Source: DAIOFH01 sp036745875 (GTDB lineage Bacteria > Planctomycetota > SZUA-567). From it: 64,000 bases of DNA. The DNA lies in NCBI GenBank assembly GCA_036745875.1, contig DAIOFH010000001.1, forward strand, positions 21,397 to 85,396. Reading direction: 5' to 3'. Position numbers and translations under genes: made by a program. Positions within the stretch are counted from its first letter, which is position 1, and each line of letters opens with the position of its first letter. Shown here piece by piece: positions 26,363-34,639 of the stretch. The notes below the pieces were generated by a model. That model saw only the letters and a program-made list of their open reading frames with translations. It was not told the origin of the DNA and did not search any database.

Positions 26363-27937
26363 ATGTCTTTGCGGTCATTGTATGTGGCAATGCTGGCAAT
26401 GTTCCTCGCCCTGACAGCCATCCTGTTCATCTGCATTCACACGTTGCAGATCAAGCCCCTCGTCGCCGAAGTGGAAAAACACATATACAACGAGGACGCC
26501 AGCGTCGTCAAGGCTTTCACCACGCTACGGCACGACAACATGCTTGGGCGGCTGCGCGGTTTCGCCAAGTGGGGAAAACTGGATGCGTTCATTTCCCTGT
26601 CGCCGGCGGAGCGCGAGGAATACAGCAGCCAGCATATGGAGAGGGCTCAGCCGGTCGGCGATTCCTTTTCCATAATCTCCCTATTCAACGACCGGGACGA
26701 ACTGTTGTTCGGGCGCGTCATCGACATCAAAAAAAACATCTACATTCCCGTTACCGACAAGGTGAAACGCTGGCTCGATACGAATGCGCCGCAGGTTTTC
26801 GCCGTTCGGGGGAACGAGGTGACGGGGTTTGTCAGTTATGAAGGCGAACCCGGCCTGTTAGCGTCAGTCCCCGTGTGGGATTCGGCGATGGGGAAAGCGG
26901 TCGGCAAGGTGGTGGGGATTGATTATTTTGATTCCGTGGTGTTGATGAAATTGGCAAATCTTGTGCAGGGAGAATTCGAGCTTGTCGACGATGGTTCGGA
27001 TCCGCGCATGCAGCTCTGGACCAAGAGGCTTGCGGGCGGCGATTTTATCCATATCGACGACGACAGCGTCTATTCGACCGTGTTCATTCCCGAAAACATG
27101 GATGGTTCACGCACCTACGGCATTGCCTTCAAACGACCGATCGACACGGACACGTTCGCTTCGGACTCCCTTTTCTCCGTCATAGCCAGCGCGCTTATCC
27201 TGTTCCTGATTTTTTCCGGTCTCCTGACCTATGTGATTGAAAAGTTCACCCTCAAGCCGATCGAAAACCTGACCTTGACAATGAAACGCCTCCTCGGTAC
27301 GGGTGGGCAGAAGACCGAAGTCGAAGACGATTATTTCGAACCCCTGAAGGGCCTTGCCCTGCAGGTGAAGAGGCTTGTCTACGAACAGAATGAAACCGAA
27401 GCCGAGCGGGTCAAGATAAGTGACCTGAACCTCAACCAGGAGCGGCTCACCAGGGCGCTCGGGCAGGTCATAGACATGTACCTGTCCAGTGAACCCGGCA
27501 GTTTCCAGCTTTCCCTGGCGGGCATGGCGGAGGTGCTCGACCTGGATTTCATAGCCTTTTATTCGCTGATCGAAGGCGACCTAATGCGCTCGGCGAAATA
27601 TTTCCGGCAGCACGGCGCTAATTCCTCAAACCAGCTGACCATGGTCGGCGAGCGCGTAAAATGGGTGGAAACGCTGGTCAAATCCAACACAGCGAAAACC
27701 CTCTACAAGGACGGTATTTTCCCAGAAGAATACGAAGAGCTTAAACAGATCATGGAGTATTACCTTTTGAAACGGGTGCTGTGCCTGCCGCTCAGAGGCT
27801 CGGAAAGAGGCGGCGGCCTGTTGCTGGTCGGTTCGTCGTATTATATCGACACCGTTTGGACAGCCAATGAAAAGCGCATCCTCGCCCTGACCGGCAATCT
27901 GCTTTTGGCCATGTCGTCAAGGGTCGATAATAGCTAA
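26363..27937 (+). CDS. Membrane sensor with CHASE4 and GAF-like domains, no output domain
   Basis: A 524-residue membrane protein. Membrane helix 1 (about 8-29) is followed by a periplasmic domain with the CHASE4 pattern (RHDNMLGRLRGFAKWGKLDAF is its start; VGIDYFDSVVL near its end), then membrane helix 2 (about 272-293), a HAMP-like linker (TLKPIENLTLTMKRL), a short coiled coil and a C-terminal GAF-like domain (FQLSLAGMAEVLDLDFIAFY to the end). No kinase, GGDEF, EAL or HTH domain follows, so the signal must pass to a partner, or the GAF domain is the receiver. The neighbours are a porin-like gene and a folate-enzyme gene. The start lies after a GGGGAAGG sequence. Confidence 0.78.
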   Translation: MSLRSLYVAMLAMFLALTAILFICIHTLQIKPLVAEVEKHIYNEDASVVKAFTTLRHDNMLGRLRGFAKWGKLDAFISLSPAEREEYSSQHMERAQPVGDSFSIISLFNDRDELLFGRVIDIKKNIYIPVTDKVKRWLDTNAPQVFAVRGNEVTGFVSYEGEPGLLASVPVWDSAMGKAVGKVVGIDYFDSVVLMKLANLVQGEFELVDDGSDPRMQLWTKRLAGGDFIHIDDDSVYSTVFIPENMDGSRTYGIAFKRPIDTDTFASDSLFSVIASALILFLIFSGLLTYVIEKFTLKPIENLTLTMKRLLGTGGQKTEVEDDYFEPLKGLALQVKRLVYEQNETEAERVKISDLNLNQERLTRALGQVIDMYLSSEPGSFQLSLAGMAEVLDLDFIAFYSLIEGDLMRSAKYFRQHGANSSNQLTMVGERVKWVETLVKSNTAKTLYKDGIFPEEYEELKQIMEYYLLKRVLCLPLRGSERGGGLLLVGSSYYIDTVWTANEKRILALTGNLLLAMSSRVDNS

Positions 27938-27986
27938 AGCACCTTAAAATACCCCCGAGAACGCGTAACCAATAAATGGAGATGAA

Positions 27987-28604
27987 ATGCTGATCAAGAA
28001 AACAGTGGAGGAATTTATCGGGCAATCCGCTTCGGACGCGCCCACGCCCGGCGGCGGCGGCATCGCGGCGCTGGCCGGATCGCTGGGAGCAGCGATGGCT
28101 TCGATGGCCGCCAATTTTACTGTCGGCAGGAAAAAATTCGTGGACGTGGAGGAAGAGGTGAAGGCGATTCTCGGTCGGCTCGCGCCGCTGATCGCCAGCC
28201 TCCGTGACGCCGTCGACGGCGACGCAGTGGCTTTTGCCACCATTTCGGACGCATTTAAGCTGCCTAAGGAATCGGAGGCCGAGAAAAACGTGCGGCGCGA
28301 AGCAATAAACGCGGCCCTGACCGCTGCCATGCAGGTTCCGGCCAAGGTGGTGGACGATTGTCTCGCGGCAGCATCGCTGCTGCCGCGCCTGGCGCAGGTC
28401 GCGAACCCGAACCTTCTTTCAGATGTCGAAGTCGCCGCCGTGATGCTCGAGGCGGCGGGACGCGCCGCACGAATCAACGTACTGGTCAATTCAAGCCAGC
28501 TTGGAGCCGCGGCCGGCGCCGTGGAGATCGACACCCTCAGGAAAACCCAACAGACGCGCCAATTGATGGACGAAGCGCTGGCCGAGGTCGCCAAGCGCAG
28601 GTAA
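27987..28604 (+). CDS. Cyclodeaminase/cyclohydrolase (FTCD_C) family protein
   Basis: A 205-residue all-helical protein matching the formimidoyl-tetrahydrofolate cyclodeaminase domain. The signature is the early glycine motif after DAPTPGGGGIAALAGSLGAA, followed by MAANFTVGRKKF and long helices. In bacteria such stand-alone proteins act as cyclodeaminases or as methenyl-THF cyclohydrolases in one-carbon metabolism. GGAG at 27978-27981 fixes the start. It is 45 bases before the purine nucleoside phosphorylase gene, so a link to purine/folate metabolism is plausible. Confidence 0.86.
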   Translation: MLIKKTVEEFIGQSASDAPTPGGGGIAALAGSLGAAMASMAANFTVGRKKFVDVEEEVKAILGRLAPLIASLRDAVDGDAVAFATISDAFKLPKESEAEKNVRREAINAALTAAMQVPAKVVDDCLAAASLLPRLAQVANPNLLSDVEVAAVMLEAAGRAARINVLVNSSQLGAAAGAVEIDTLRKTQQTRQLMDEALAEVAKRR

Positions 28605-28649
28605 TATCCATTTCAAATACTTATTTTCGCTTCCCGAAAGGAACTGATC

Positions 28650-29492
28650 ATGACAGAGACTTTGCGTGAACGCATCGATGCGGCGGTAAACGTGGTGAAA
28701 GGCCGTGCAGGGATAGAGCCCCGCGTCGGCATTATCCTCGGCACCGGCCTCGGAAACCTGGCGCGTTCCATACAGGACGCTGTGGAAATACCGTATGAAG
28801 ACATTCCCGGCTTTGCCGCTTCGACAGTGAAGAGCCATGCCGGACAGATCATTTTAGGCACCTTGTCCAATGTTCCCGTCGTGGTGATGGAGGGACGGTT
28901 CCACTGTTATGAAGGATATTCCCTCGACCAGGTGACGTTCCCGGTGCGCGTCATCCGCGGGCTTGGCGCGGAGACGTTGATCGTCACCAACGCCTGCGGC
29001 GCCATGAACCCGATGCACAACAAGGGCGATATCATGATTATCGACGACCATATCAATTTAATGGGCGTCAATCCCCTCATCGGCCCCAACGACGACAGCC
29101 TTGGGCCGCGTTTTCCCGATATGAACGAGCCGTATAGCAGGGAATACATAGACCTTGCGGAAAAGCTCGCCATCGACCTTTCCATCCGCACACAGCGTGG
29201 CGTCTATGCCGCCATGACCGGCCCCTGTCTCGAGACAAGGGCGGAATACCGCATGTTGCGGATCATCGGCGCGGACGCCATCGGTATGAGCACCGTCCCG
29301 GAGGTCATCGTCGCGGTCCATGCCGGACTCAAGGTCCTCGGACTTTCCGTTCTCACCGACATCTGCCTTCCTGACGCGCTCAAACCCTGCAAGCTCGAGG
29401 AAATCATCGCCGTCGCCAATGCGACCGGTCCCAAGCTGGAAAAGCTGATTCTCGAATTCATCAAGATTGCGGGTGATCTGCGGATCGTGTAG
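28650..29492 (+). CDS. Purine nucleoside phosphorylase (trimeric type)
   Basis: A 280-residue cytoplasmic enzyme that splits purine (deoxy)nucleosides with phosphate. Family motifs are complete: GIILGTGLGNLA (phosphate loop), SHAGQIILG, GRFHCYEGYS, TNACGAMN, GPCLETRAEYRMLR and GMSTVPEVIVA. The late Asn that defines 6-oxopurine specificity lies in the LTDIC region but Asp stands where many trimeric enzymes have Asn (VLTDICLPD), which could affect base preference. GAAAGGAA precedes the start. It lies between the cyclodeaminase-like and methyltransferase genes with short gaps, suggesting one operon. Confidence 0.92.
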   Translation: MTETLRERIDAAVNVVKGRAGIEPRVGIILGTGLGNLARSIQDAVEIPYEDIPGFAASTVKSHAGQIILGTLSNVPVVVMEGRFHCYEGYSLDQVTFPVRVIRGLGAETLIVTNACGAMNPMHNKGDIMIIDDHINLMGVNPLIGPNDDSLGPRFPDMNEPYSREYIDLAEKLAIDLSIRTQRGVYAAMTGPCLETRAEYRMLRIIGADAIGMSTVPEVIVAVHAGLKVLGLSVLTDICLPDALKPCKLEEIIAVANATGPKLEKLILEFIKIAGDLRIV

Positions 29493-29509
29493 TTTTCAGA
29501 AAGGAACTC

Positions 29510-30391
29510 ATGGCAAAGCGGAGGCGGAGCCCGGTCGAAGTGTACCATGACCGGGTGGCGGGCATATATGACACGATTTACGACGGCGATCCCTATTGGG
29601 AGACGGTTTTCCAGATCACCTGGAAAAACATCCTTCGACACCTGCCTAAATCGCTGTCCACGAGGTGCCTCGACGTCGGCTGTGGTTCCGGGCGCTGGGG
29701 CCTGCGGTTGGCAAAGGCCGGATACAAGACGGATTTCCTTGATATTTCCCAGAACATGCTGGACCAAGTCGCGGGCAAACTGCAGCGCCTGGGCAAGGAA
29801 TACGAATACCATAACGCCCTTGGAGAGGCGTTTGAGGGCGGCCCCGTCGTCCGGAAGGAAATCGCGGACGAAACGGCGAGCCTTTGGCACGCCTCTGTCG
29901 ACGACATGTCGGCGATACCGTCGGAGAGTTACGGCTTTCTCGTCGGGCAGGGCGATCCACTGAACTGCGCCCAGAGGCCGGGAAAGGCATTCAAGGAGAT
30001 GGCGAGGATTCTCGCGCCGGGCGGTGTGATGGTGATGTCTGTCGACAACCGGTTGCAGGGCATTTACCATTATTTCCAGAAGGACGACATACCGGGCCTT
30101 GCCGAATTCCTGCGCACCGGCAAGACCAACTGGGTCACGGACAACCCTGACGAGCAATACCAGATGACCATGTTTACGCCGGGGCAGATACGCGCGATGG
30201 TGAAAGAGCGCGGCATGGTTTTCCTCGGCATGATCGGGAAGACTGTCCTGCCGCTGCGGCGTTTCAAGGCGATGCTTGATGAACCGGAAAAGCGGGCCGA
30301 ACTGATGCGGATAGAGGAGTCGCTGCATGCGGAAGAGTCGCTGTTCGCCAATGCCGCACATCTTGAGTTTGCCGCGGTGAAGCCGGAATAG
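29510..30391 (+). CDS. Class I SAM-dependent methyltransferase
   Basis: A 293-residue protein with a Rossmann-type methyltransferase core: CLDVGCGSGRWGLRLAKAGY is motif I, LDISQNMLDQV motif II, and ILAPGGVMVMSVDN the post-motif region. The C-terminal part (MTMFTPGQIRAMVKERGM) is typical of small-molecule methyltransferases of the Methyltransf_11 or 25 group. It starts 17 bases after the phosphorylase gene with AAAGGAAC upstream. The substrate is unknown. It converges on the minus-strand membrane-protein gene, with only 15 bases between the stops and no obvious terminator. Confidence 0.87.
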   Translation: MAKRRRSPVEVYHDRVAGIYDTIYDGDPYWETVFQITWKNILRHLPKSLSTRCLDVGCGSGRWGLRLAKAGYKTDFLDISQNMLDQVAGKLQRLGKEYEYHNALGEAFEGGPVVRKEIADETASLWHASVDDMSAIPSESYGFLVGQGDPLNCAQRPGKAFKEMARILAPGGVMVMSVDNRLQGIYHYFQKDDIPGLAEFLRTGKTNWVTDNPDEQYQMTMFTPGQIRAMVKERGMVFLGMIGKTVLPLRRFKAMLDEPEKRAELMRIEESLHAEESLFANAAHLEFAAVKPE

Positions 30392-30406
30392 GGTGGTTTT
30401 ATAGTA

Positions 30407-30964
30407 TCATGCCACGAATCTCAGCGAAAACAAGACGACTATCGTGATCCAGAAAGGCAGGTTGGCTACGGCGAAAAGCACTGCGAAAGAAAGCCTCCAA
30501 TACCGGCGCAGCAACAGAAGCACCGCAAAGCAAACCACAGGTACCAGGCAGCATAACTGGATTGTAATGAAAATATAGTCGATTGAAATGGAAATTGATT
30601 TGAAATATGCCCCTACGCCGGAACCCAATCCCCGCTTCGCCGCCTTCTCAAGCATGGAACTGAGGATATACACGCAGCCATAGGCGATGGCGGACAACGG
30701 GAAAGACGCGAGTGCCGCCCGGCAGGCCTGGCGCAGAAGCTTCATGTCCCAAGGCAGCAAAAGGCTGGCGAGCATGACGATGCCATACAGTGCATATGCC
30801 AAGGTGATTGAAAAGGTGTTGCTTCCCCCGTTGGCGAAAGTGACCCAAAGAAACATCCACAACGCAGGCGAAAGAAGCAGTGCAATGCCGAGTGGAAGGA
30901 CCCCGGCGTAATAGCTGGCCGGATCGCGGAAAGGCGGGTTCTCGCCTGATTCCCTCCCGTGCAT
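30407..30964 (-). CDS. Small polytopic membrane protein of unknown function
   Basis: A 185-residue protein with four hydrophobic segments (about 21-45, 52-72, 84-102 and 128-182, the last probably two helices). I recognise no family. GGAG seven bases before the ATG (reading the minus strand) supports translation. It is the last gene of the minus-strand run that starts with the cell-wall cluster, 41 bases after the VOC gene. Confidence 0.6.
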   Translation of the reverse strand: MHGRESGENPPFRDPASYYAGVLPLGIALLLSPALWMFLWVTFANGGSNTFSITLAYALYGIVMLASLLLPWDMKLLRQACRAALASFPLSAIAYGCVYILSSMLEKAAKRGLGSGVGAYFKSISISIDYIFITIQLCCLVPVVCFAVLLLLRRYWRLSFAVLFAVANLPFWITIVVLFSLRFVA

Positions 30965-31005
30965 GTCGTTTCTCCGGCCTGTGCGCGTTTTTTATCTTTA
31001 CCCAC

Positions 31006-31416
31006 CTATAGAATCTTGCAGAGTTCCACTTTTTCGCCGCACGGTCCCTTGACCATGAAGTAGCGGAAACCGTTATCCCAGAACTCGGGGATGTCGGTGA
31101 TTTCTGTGATGATTTCAAGACCGTCTCGTTTGGCCTGTTCGTACGCCGCTTCCACACTGTCAACGGTGTAGGCGATGTGGTCTATGAGAGCTTTGCCGTT
31201 CTTGACGGCTTCGTAGCCGGGGGTGCCGGGCACCTGGCCGACGAGTTCATATGTTGTGCCTATCGCATCCGAACGGATGAATATCACCTCGTTGCCGCCG
31301 GAAGTGGTGAAAGTGGCGACGCGCCTGAAGCCGAGGTTCTTTTCATACCAATCGGCGGCTGCCTTGGCATCGATGAGATAGACGCCGATATGCTGCATTC
31401 CATTGAGTTTGATCAT
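31006..31416 (-). CDS. VOC (glyoxalase/bleomycin-resistance) family protein
   Basis: A 136-residue protein with two beta-alpha-beta-beta-beta units: GMQHIGVYLIDAKAAADWYE at the start and LIDHIAYTVDSVEAAYEQAK for the second, ending in GPCGEKVELCKIL, where Glu is a usual metal ligand. His10-type, His and Glu metal positions appear kept. ATG 31416 is chosen because GGGGG lies just upstream; a longer open frame continues into coaX out of phase and is not a gene. Possible roles include epimerase, lyase or dioxygenase. It follows coaX by 29 bases. Confidence 0.82.
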   Translation of the reverse strand: MIKLNGMQHIGVYLIDAKAAADWYEKNLGFRRVATFTTSGGNEVIFIRSDAIGTTYELVGQVPGTPGYEAVKNGKALIDHIAYTVDSVEAAYEQAKRDGLEIITEITDIPEFWDNGFRYFMVKGPCGEKVELCKIL

Positions 31417-31445
31417 GTTTCCCCCTTGTAGGTGAATGAGTGACA

Positions 31446-32237
31446 TTACTGCATGCGGCCGCTGCGGAGAGCAAACATGCGGATGCCTTCCAGCACCAGT
31501 TCCTTGTCGAAAACGCAGTCCCGGCCAAGGCGCTGGACCATTACTTCCCCCCAACCGCCGGTGAGGACCAGCGGAAGCTTTCCGACCGCGAGGCGGCCGG
31601 CCTTGAGGACCTCCTCCGTCCGTTCGATCGCATGGCGGACCGACGCCGGGAGGCCGACGGCCAGACCGCCAAGGACAGCCGTCCGGCTGGCGCGCCCGGG
31701 TTCGTCTTCGCGCCAATCCACGACGATGCTGGTAAGATTGGGTATCTGCGCCGCATTCGCTAGCCCGGACAGCCACATAGCCGGTCCCGGCATGATATAG
31801 CCGCCCTGGAAGACGCCATTGCCGTCAAGAGAATCGACAGTCACCGCCGTGCCGCATTGCACTACGATGACGCCTGTCTTGACGTCGGGAAAATATTTTT
31901 CCCGCGCCGCGAGGGCGGCGAGGAGGCGGTCGACCCCCGTCGTCTCCGGGGTGGTCAGGTTGTTGTCGATGATATGCTCGTTCGCGGGTATGATGAAATG
32001 GTAGTCGATGCCGACGTATTCCGCCGCGCTGGCGATCATGGTATTCTTCTGTGGCGAGACGGATGAGATCCACAGGTAAGGCGAGAAGTCCTCGTCTTCG
32101 CTGACGCATTCGTTCAGGGTGCGCCGCAGGGCGTACATTTCGAGTTCGTATGCCGGCAGGACCAGCAGCCGCTGAATGCCGACCCGGTTGAAAATCGCTA
32201 TCCTGACATTGGTGTTGCCGATATCCATTGCCAGCAT
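31446..32237 (-). CDS. coaX: Type III pantothenate kinase
   Basis: A 263-residue ASKHA-fold kinase catalysing the first CoA step. Motifs: MDIGNTNVRIAIF (phosphate loop), TPETTGVDRLLAALAA (pantothenate site with GVDR), VIVVQCGTAVTVDSLD, and GGYIMPGPAMW. Type III enzymes need a monovalent cation and are not feedback-inhibited by CoA. It begins one base after the murG stop codon, so it is an integral part of the cell-wall operon. The C terminus (LVLEGIRMFAL) is complete. Confidence 0.93.
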   Translation of the reverse strand: MLAMDIGNTNVRIAIFNRVGIQRLLVLPAYELEMYALRRTLNECVSEDEDFSPYLWISSVSPQKNTMIASAAEYVGIDYHFIIPANEHIIDNNLTTPETTGVDRLLAALAAREKYFPDVKTGVIVVQCGTAVTVDSLDGNGVFQGGYIMPGPAMWLSGLANAAQIPNLTSIVVDWREDEPGRASRTAVLGGLAVGLPASVRHAIERTEEVLKAGRLAVGKLPLVLTGGWGEVMVQRLGRDCVFDKELVLEGIRMFALRSGRMQ

Positions 32238-32238
32238 A

Positions 32239-33318
32239 TCAATTTTTCTTCCTGGCGAGTTCGATGACCGAGGCGGCGATTTCGGCTCCGGAGCCGGGTT
32301 TGGCCGTTTGGCGAATGGCTTCGGCCATTTCCCGCCTTTTCTTTTCGTCCTTCCACAGGGAGACTACCAGCGGCGCGAACGTTTCCGTCGAAGCAGTCGT
32401 TTCCTCGTACGGCGCTGCCGCGCCCTGAAGGGATAGTGACAAGGCGTTCAGGCGTTGGTGGTCGTCCATGGCCGTCGGCAGGGGCACCAGGACGGCGGGC
32501 AACCCGGCGGCGGCGAATTCGGCGATGCTTATCGCGCCGGAACGGGCCACGACAAGGCGCGAACGTCGGTAAAGGTCTTCCATGTTGTTGTGGAAGCCAT
32601 AGACTTCGGCATCGATGCCGTTCTTGTCGTAAAATTCGCGGGTGGCTTTCTCGTGGTCGGGACCGGCGACATGGATAAGCCTGCAGCCCGTTTCCCCGAC
32701 AATGCGCCGCGCCGCCATGGCGACGATTTCGTTCAGCCTTTTCGCGCCCTGGCTGCCGCCCATCACCAGGAGGGAATCCCCGTCGCATAACGGCTCGGTG
32801 GAGAGTTTGAGAAAGGGTCCTCTGAGAGGCGAACCGCTGTGATGGAACGTGGCGGGGGATTCGCGGAAATACTGCCGCGCCTCGTCGAACTGGGAATGGA
32901 TTTCCTTGGCCCAGCCGGACAACAAACGGTTGACGCGGCCGGGAACGGTATTCTGTTCAAGGATAACGACGGGAATCCCCATTATCCGTGCGACCATGCC
33001 GGGGGCAGCAGCGGCGAACCCGCCGAGGGCGACAAGGACATCGGGGCGTTCACGCCTGAAAAGCCTGAATGCTTCATAGAGCGCGAGCATGAATTTTGGG
33101 GTATTGAGTGGTTTACGCCAATTGAGGGGAGAGCCGCGGCCGGCTGAGAGGATCTCCAGCCGGTAGCCGCTGCCCCAGAGGAGCTCTCTGTCCAGGCCTT
33201 CGTTTGTTCCCAAAAAGCCGACCGAAATGTCGGGTTCCTGCAGATGCAGCGCATCGGCCAAGGCCATGCCGGGGCAGAGGTGACCACCGGTACCGCCGCC
33301 AGCCAACCAGATTCTCAT
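32239..33318 (-). CDS. murG: UDP-GlcNAc:MurNAc-pentapeptide lipid I GlcNAc transferase
   Basis: A 359-residue GT28 glycosyltransferase that converts lipid I to lipid II at the cytoplasmic face of the inner membrane. It has the glycine-rich loop GGGTGGHL near the N terminus, PVVILEQNTVPGRVNRLL, the second loop GGSQGAKRLNE and the UDP-GlcNAc pocket RSGAISIAEFAAAGLPAVLVP. ATG 33318 is chosen: the next upstream start would read into the repeat element. Its ribosome-binding site AGGAA sits at the very edge of dispersed-repeat copy b. Confidence 0.94.
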   Translation of the reverse strand: MRIWLAGGGTGGHLCPGMALADALHLQEPDISVGFLGTNEGLDRELLWGSGYRLEILSAGRGSPLNWRKPLNTPKFMLALYEAFRLFRRERPDVLVALGGFAAAAPGMVARIMGIPVVILEQNTVPGRVNRLLSGWAKEIHSQFDEARQYFRESPATFHHSGSPLRGPFLKLSTEPLCDGDSLLVMGGSQGAKRLNEIVAMAARRIVGETGCRLIHVAGPDHEKATREFYDKNGIDAEVYGFHNNMEDLYRRSRLVVARSGAISIAEFAAAGLPAVLVPLPTAMDDHQRLNALSLSLQGAAAPYEETTASTETFAPLVVSLWKDEKKRREMAEAIRQTAKPGSGAEIAASVIELARKKN

Positions 33319-33326
33319 AAGCGTGT

Positions 33327-33431
33327 TCCTATTGCGTTTTAAATTGTAATTAACCCTTCCTTGAGGTTTTTCGATATATTCCAATTATACCATAAAACGC
33401 AACAAGGAACCGATTACCATTTAAAAAGCGC
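33327..33431. repeat. Dispersed inverted repeat, copy b (both arms)
   Basis: The left arm (33327-33373; CTATTGCGTTTTAAATTG, ACCCTTCCTTG) and the right arm (33394-33431; AAAACGCAACAAGGAACC, ATTTAAAAAGCGC) are imperfect inverse copies around a 20-base AT-rich loop. The left arm is about 75 percent identical to the inverse of 54794-54836. It separates ftsW from murG and supplies the murG ribosome-binding region. Confidence 0.7.
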
Positions 33432-33433
33432 TA

Positions 33434-34627
33434 TTAACTGATGCCGTCAAGCGCCGCATTGAACTCGGGTATCGGCCGATACCGGTCAAGCGGGTTGGTT
33501 TTCTTTACTTCCGGGATTTTCACTCCCCGGGTAATTGAACACATGACGCCGATCATCGAATAAAACACCACAAGACCGGAGCCGCCAAAACTGACGAAGG
33601 GGAGGGAAATTCCTTTAGGAGGCAGCATTCCGGTGACCACACCCATGTTGAACAGTGTCTGGCCGCCAATCACCACCGTGATCCCGAAGGCGAGAAGCGA
33701 ACCGAAACGGTCGGGCGCATTCCTCGCTATGGCGATCCCCTGCCATACAAGTATACAGAAAATCGCGAGAAGGGACAAGGCGCCTATAAGCCCTGTCTCC
33801 TGGCCGATCATGGCGAAAATGAAATCGGTGTGCGCTTCGGGGAGATAGTCGAGTTTTGCCGGGCCTTGACCCAGGCCAACGCCCCAGACGCCGCCGGAGC
33901 CGATAGCCAGTTTGCTGACATTGGTGTGGAACGCTTCACCCGCCAGCCAGGATTCTATACGGTGGTTGATGTAGTCGAACTTGGTGTAGCCGTACCAGGC
34001 AGCGACAGGAACGGCGGGCGCGAGGAGAAGGAGGAGCTGCCAGATGCGGACGCCGCCGGCAAGCATCAGGACGGTCAATGCCGCACCGATGAGGGCGGCT
34101 GTTCCGAAATCCGGTTCCGCGGCGACGAGGCAGACAGTCACGCCGACGACAGCGACGAGGGGCAGGAAGTGGCGGAAAAAGCGAGGCTTGCCGTCCAGCA
34201 CCCTTGCAAGCAGGGCCGCGACCACCGTGAGCATGGCGAATTTTGCCAGTTCCGACGGCTGGATGGAAATTCCGGCGATCCTGAACCAGCGATTGGCTCC
34301 GTTGACCCGCGTGCCCAGGGGTGACATGACCAGCAGCAATAATACCTGGCAGGCAACGAAGGTGAGGGGCCAGATACGCGCCCAGAACCGGTAAGGTATC
34401 GTACGCGTGACAAACATGGCGACAAGGGCGACGGCAAACCAGGAAAGTTGGTTCCAGGCGTAGGACATTTCCCAGCCGCCGCCTCTGGCGGCCCTGACCG
34501 CGCTGGCTGAATACACCATGACCAGCCCGAAACAGGTCAGCGCCAATGCCGCCATCAACATTCCGGTTCTGCGCCAGGACAGGAATTCAATCTGTTCCCG
34601 CGCCTCTTCTTCCGTCAATTCTGTCAT
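33434..34627 (-). CDS. ftsW: Peptidoglycan glycosyltransferase FtsW (SEDS family)
   Basis: A 397-residue inner-membrane protein with about ten membrane segments. SEDS hallmarks: GTRVNGANRWFRIAGISIQPSE, AEPDFGTAALIGA, EAHTDFIFAMIGQETGLIG (with the essential Asp/Glu residues) and the C-terminal LPPKGISLPFVSFGGSGL. FtsW polymerises lipid II at the septum with FtsI, encoded in the same cluster. The assignment to FtsW rather than RodA rests on cluster position between mraY and murG. The gene stops two bases from repeat copy b. Confidence 0.93.
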   Translation of the reverse strand: MTELTEEEAREQIEFLSWRRTGMLMAALALTCFGLVMVYSASAVRAARGGGWEMSYAWNQLSWFAVALVAMFVTRTIPYRFWARIWPLTFVACQVLLLLVMSPLGTRVNGANRWFRIAGISIQPSELAKFAMLTVVAALLARVLDGKPRFFRHFLPLVAVVGVTVCLVAAEPDFGTAALIGAALTVLMLAGGVRIWQLLLLLAPAVPVAAWYGYTKFDYINHRIESWLAGEAFHTNVSKLAIGSGGVWGVGLGQGPAKLDYLPEAHTDFIFAMIGQETGLIGALSLLAIFCILVWQGIAIARNAPDRFGSLLAFGITVVIGGQTLFNMGVVTGMLPPKGISLPFVSFGGSGLVVFYSMIGVMCSITRGVKIPEVKKTNPLDRYRPIPEFNAALDGIS

Positions 34628-34639
34628 CGTTTTTCCTAA

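Noticed and set aside
31417..31776. Longer 256-residue reading of the VOC protein
   Set aside because: The extra N-terminal part runs antiphase through coaX; ATG 31416 has a GGGGG ribosome-binding site and gives a normal VOC length.
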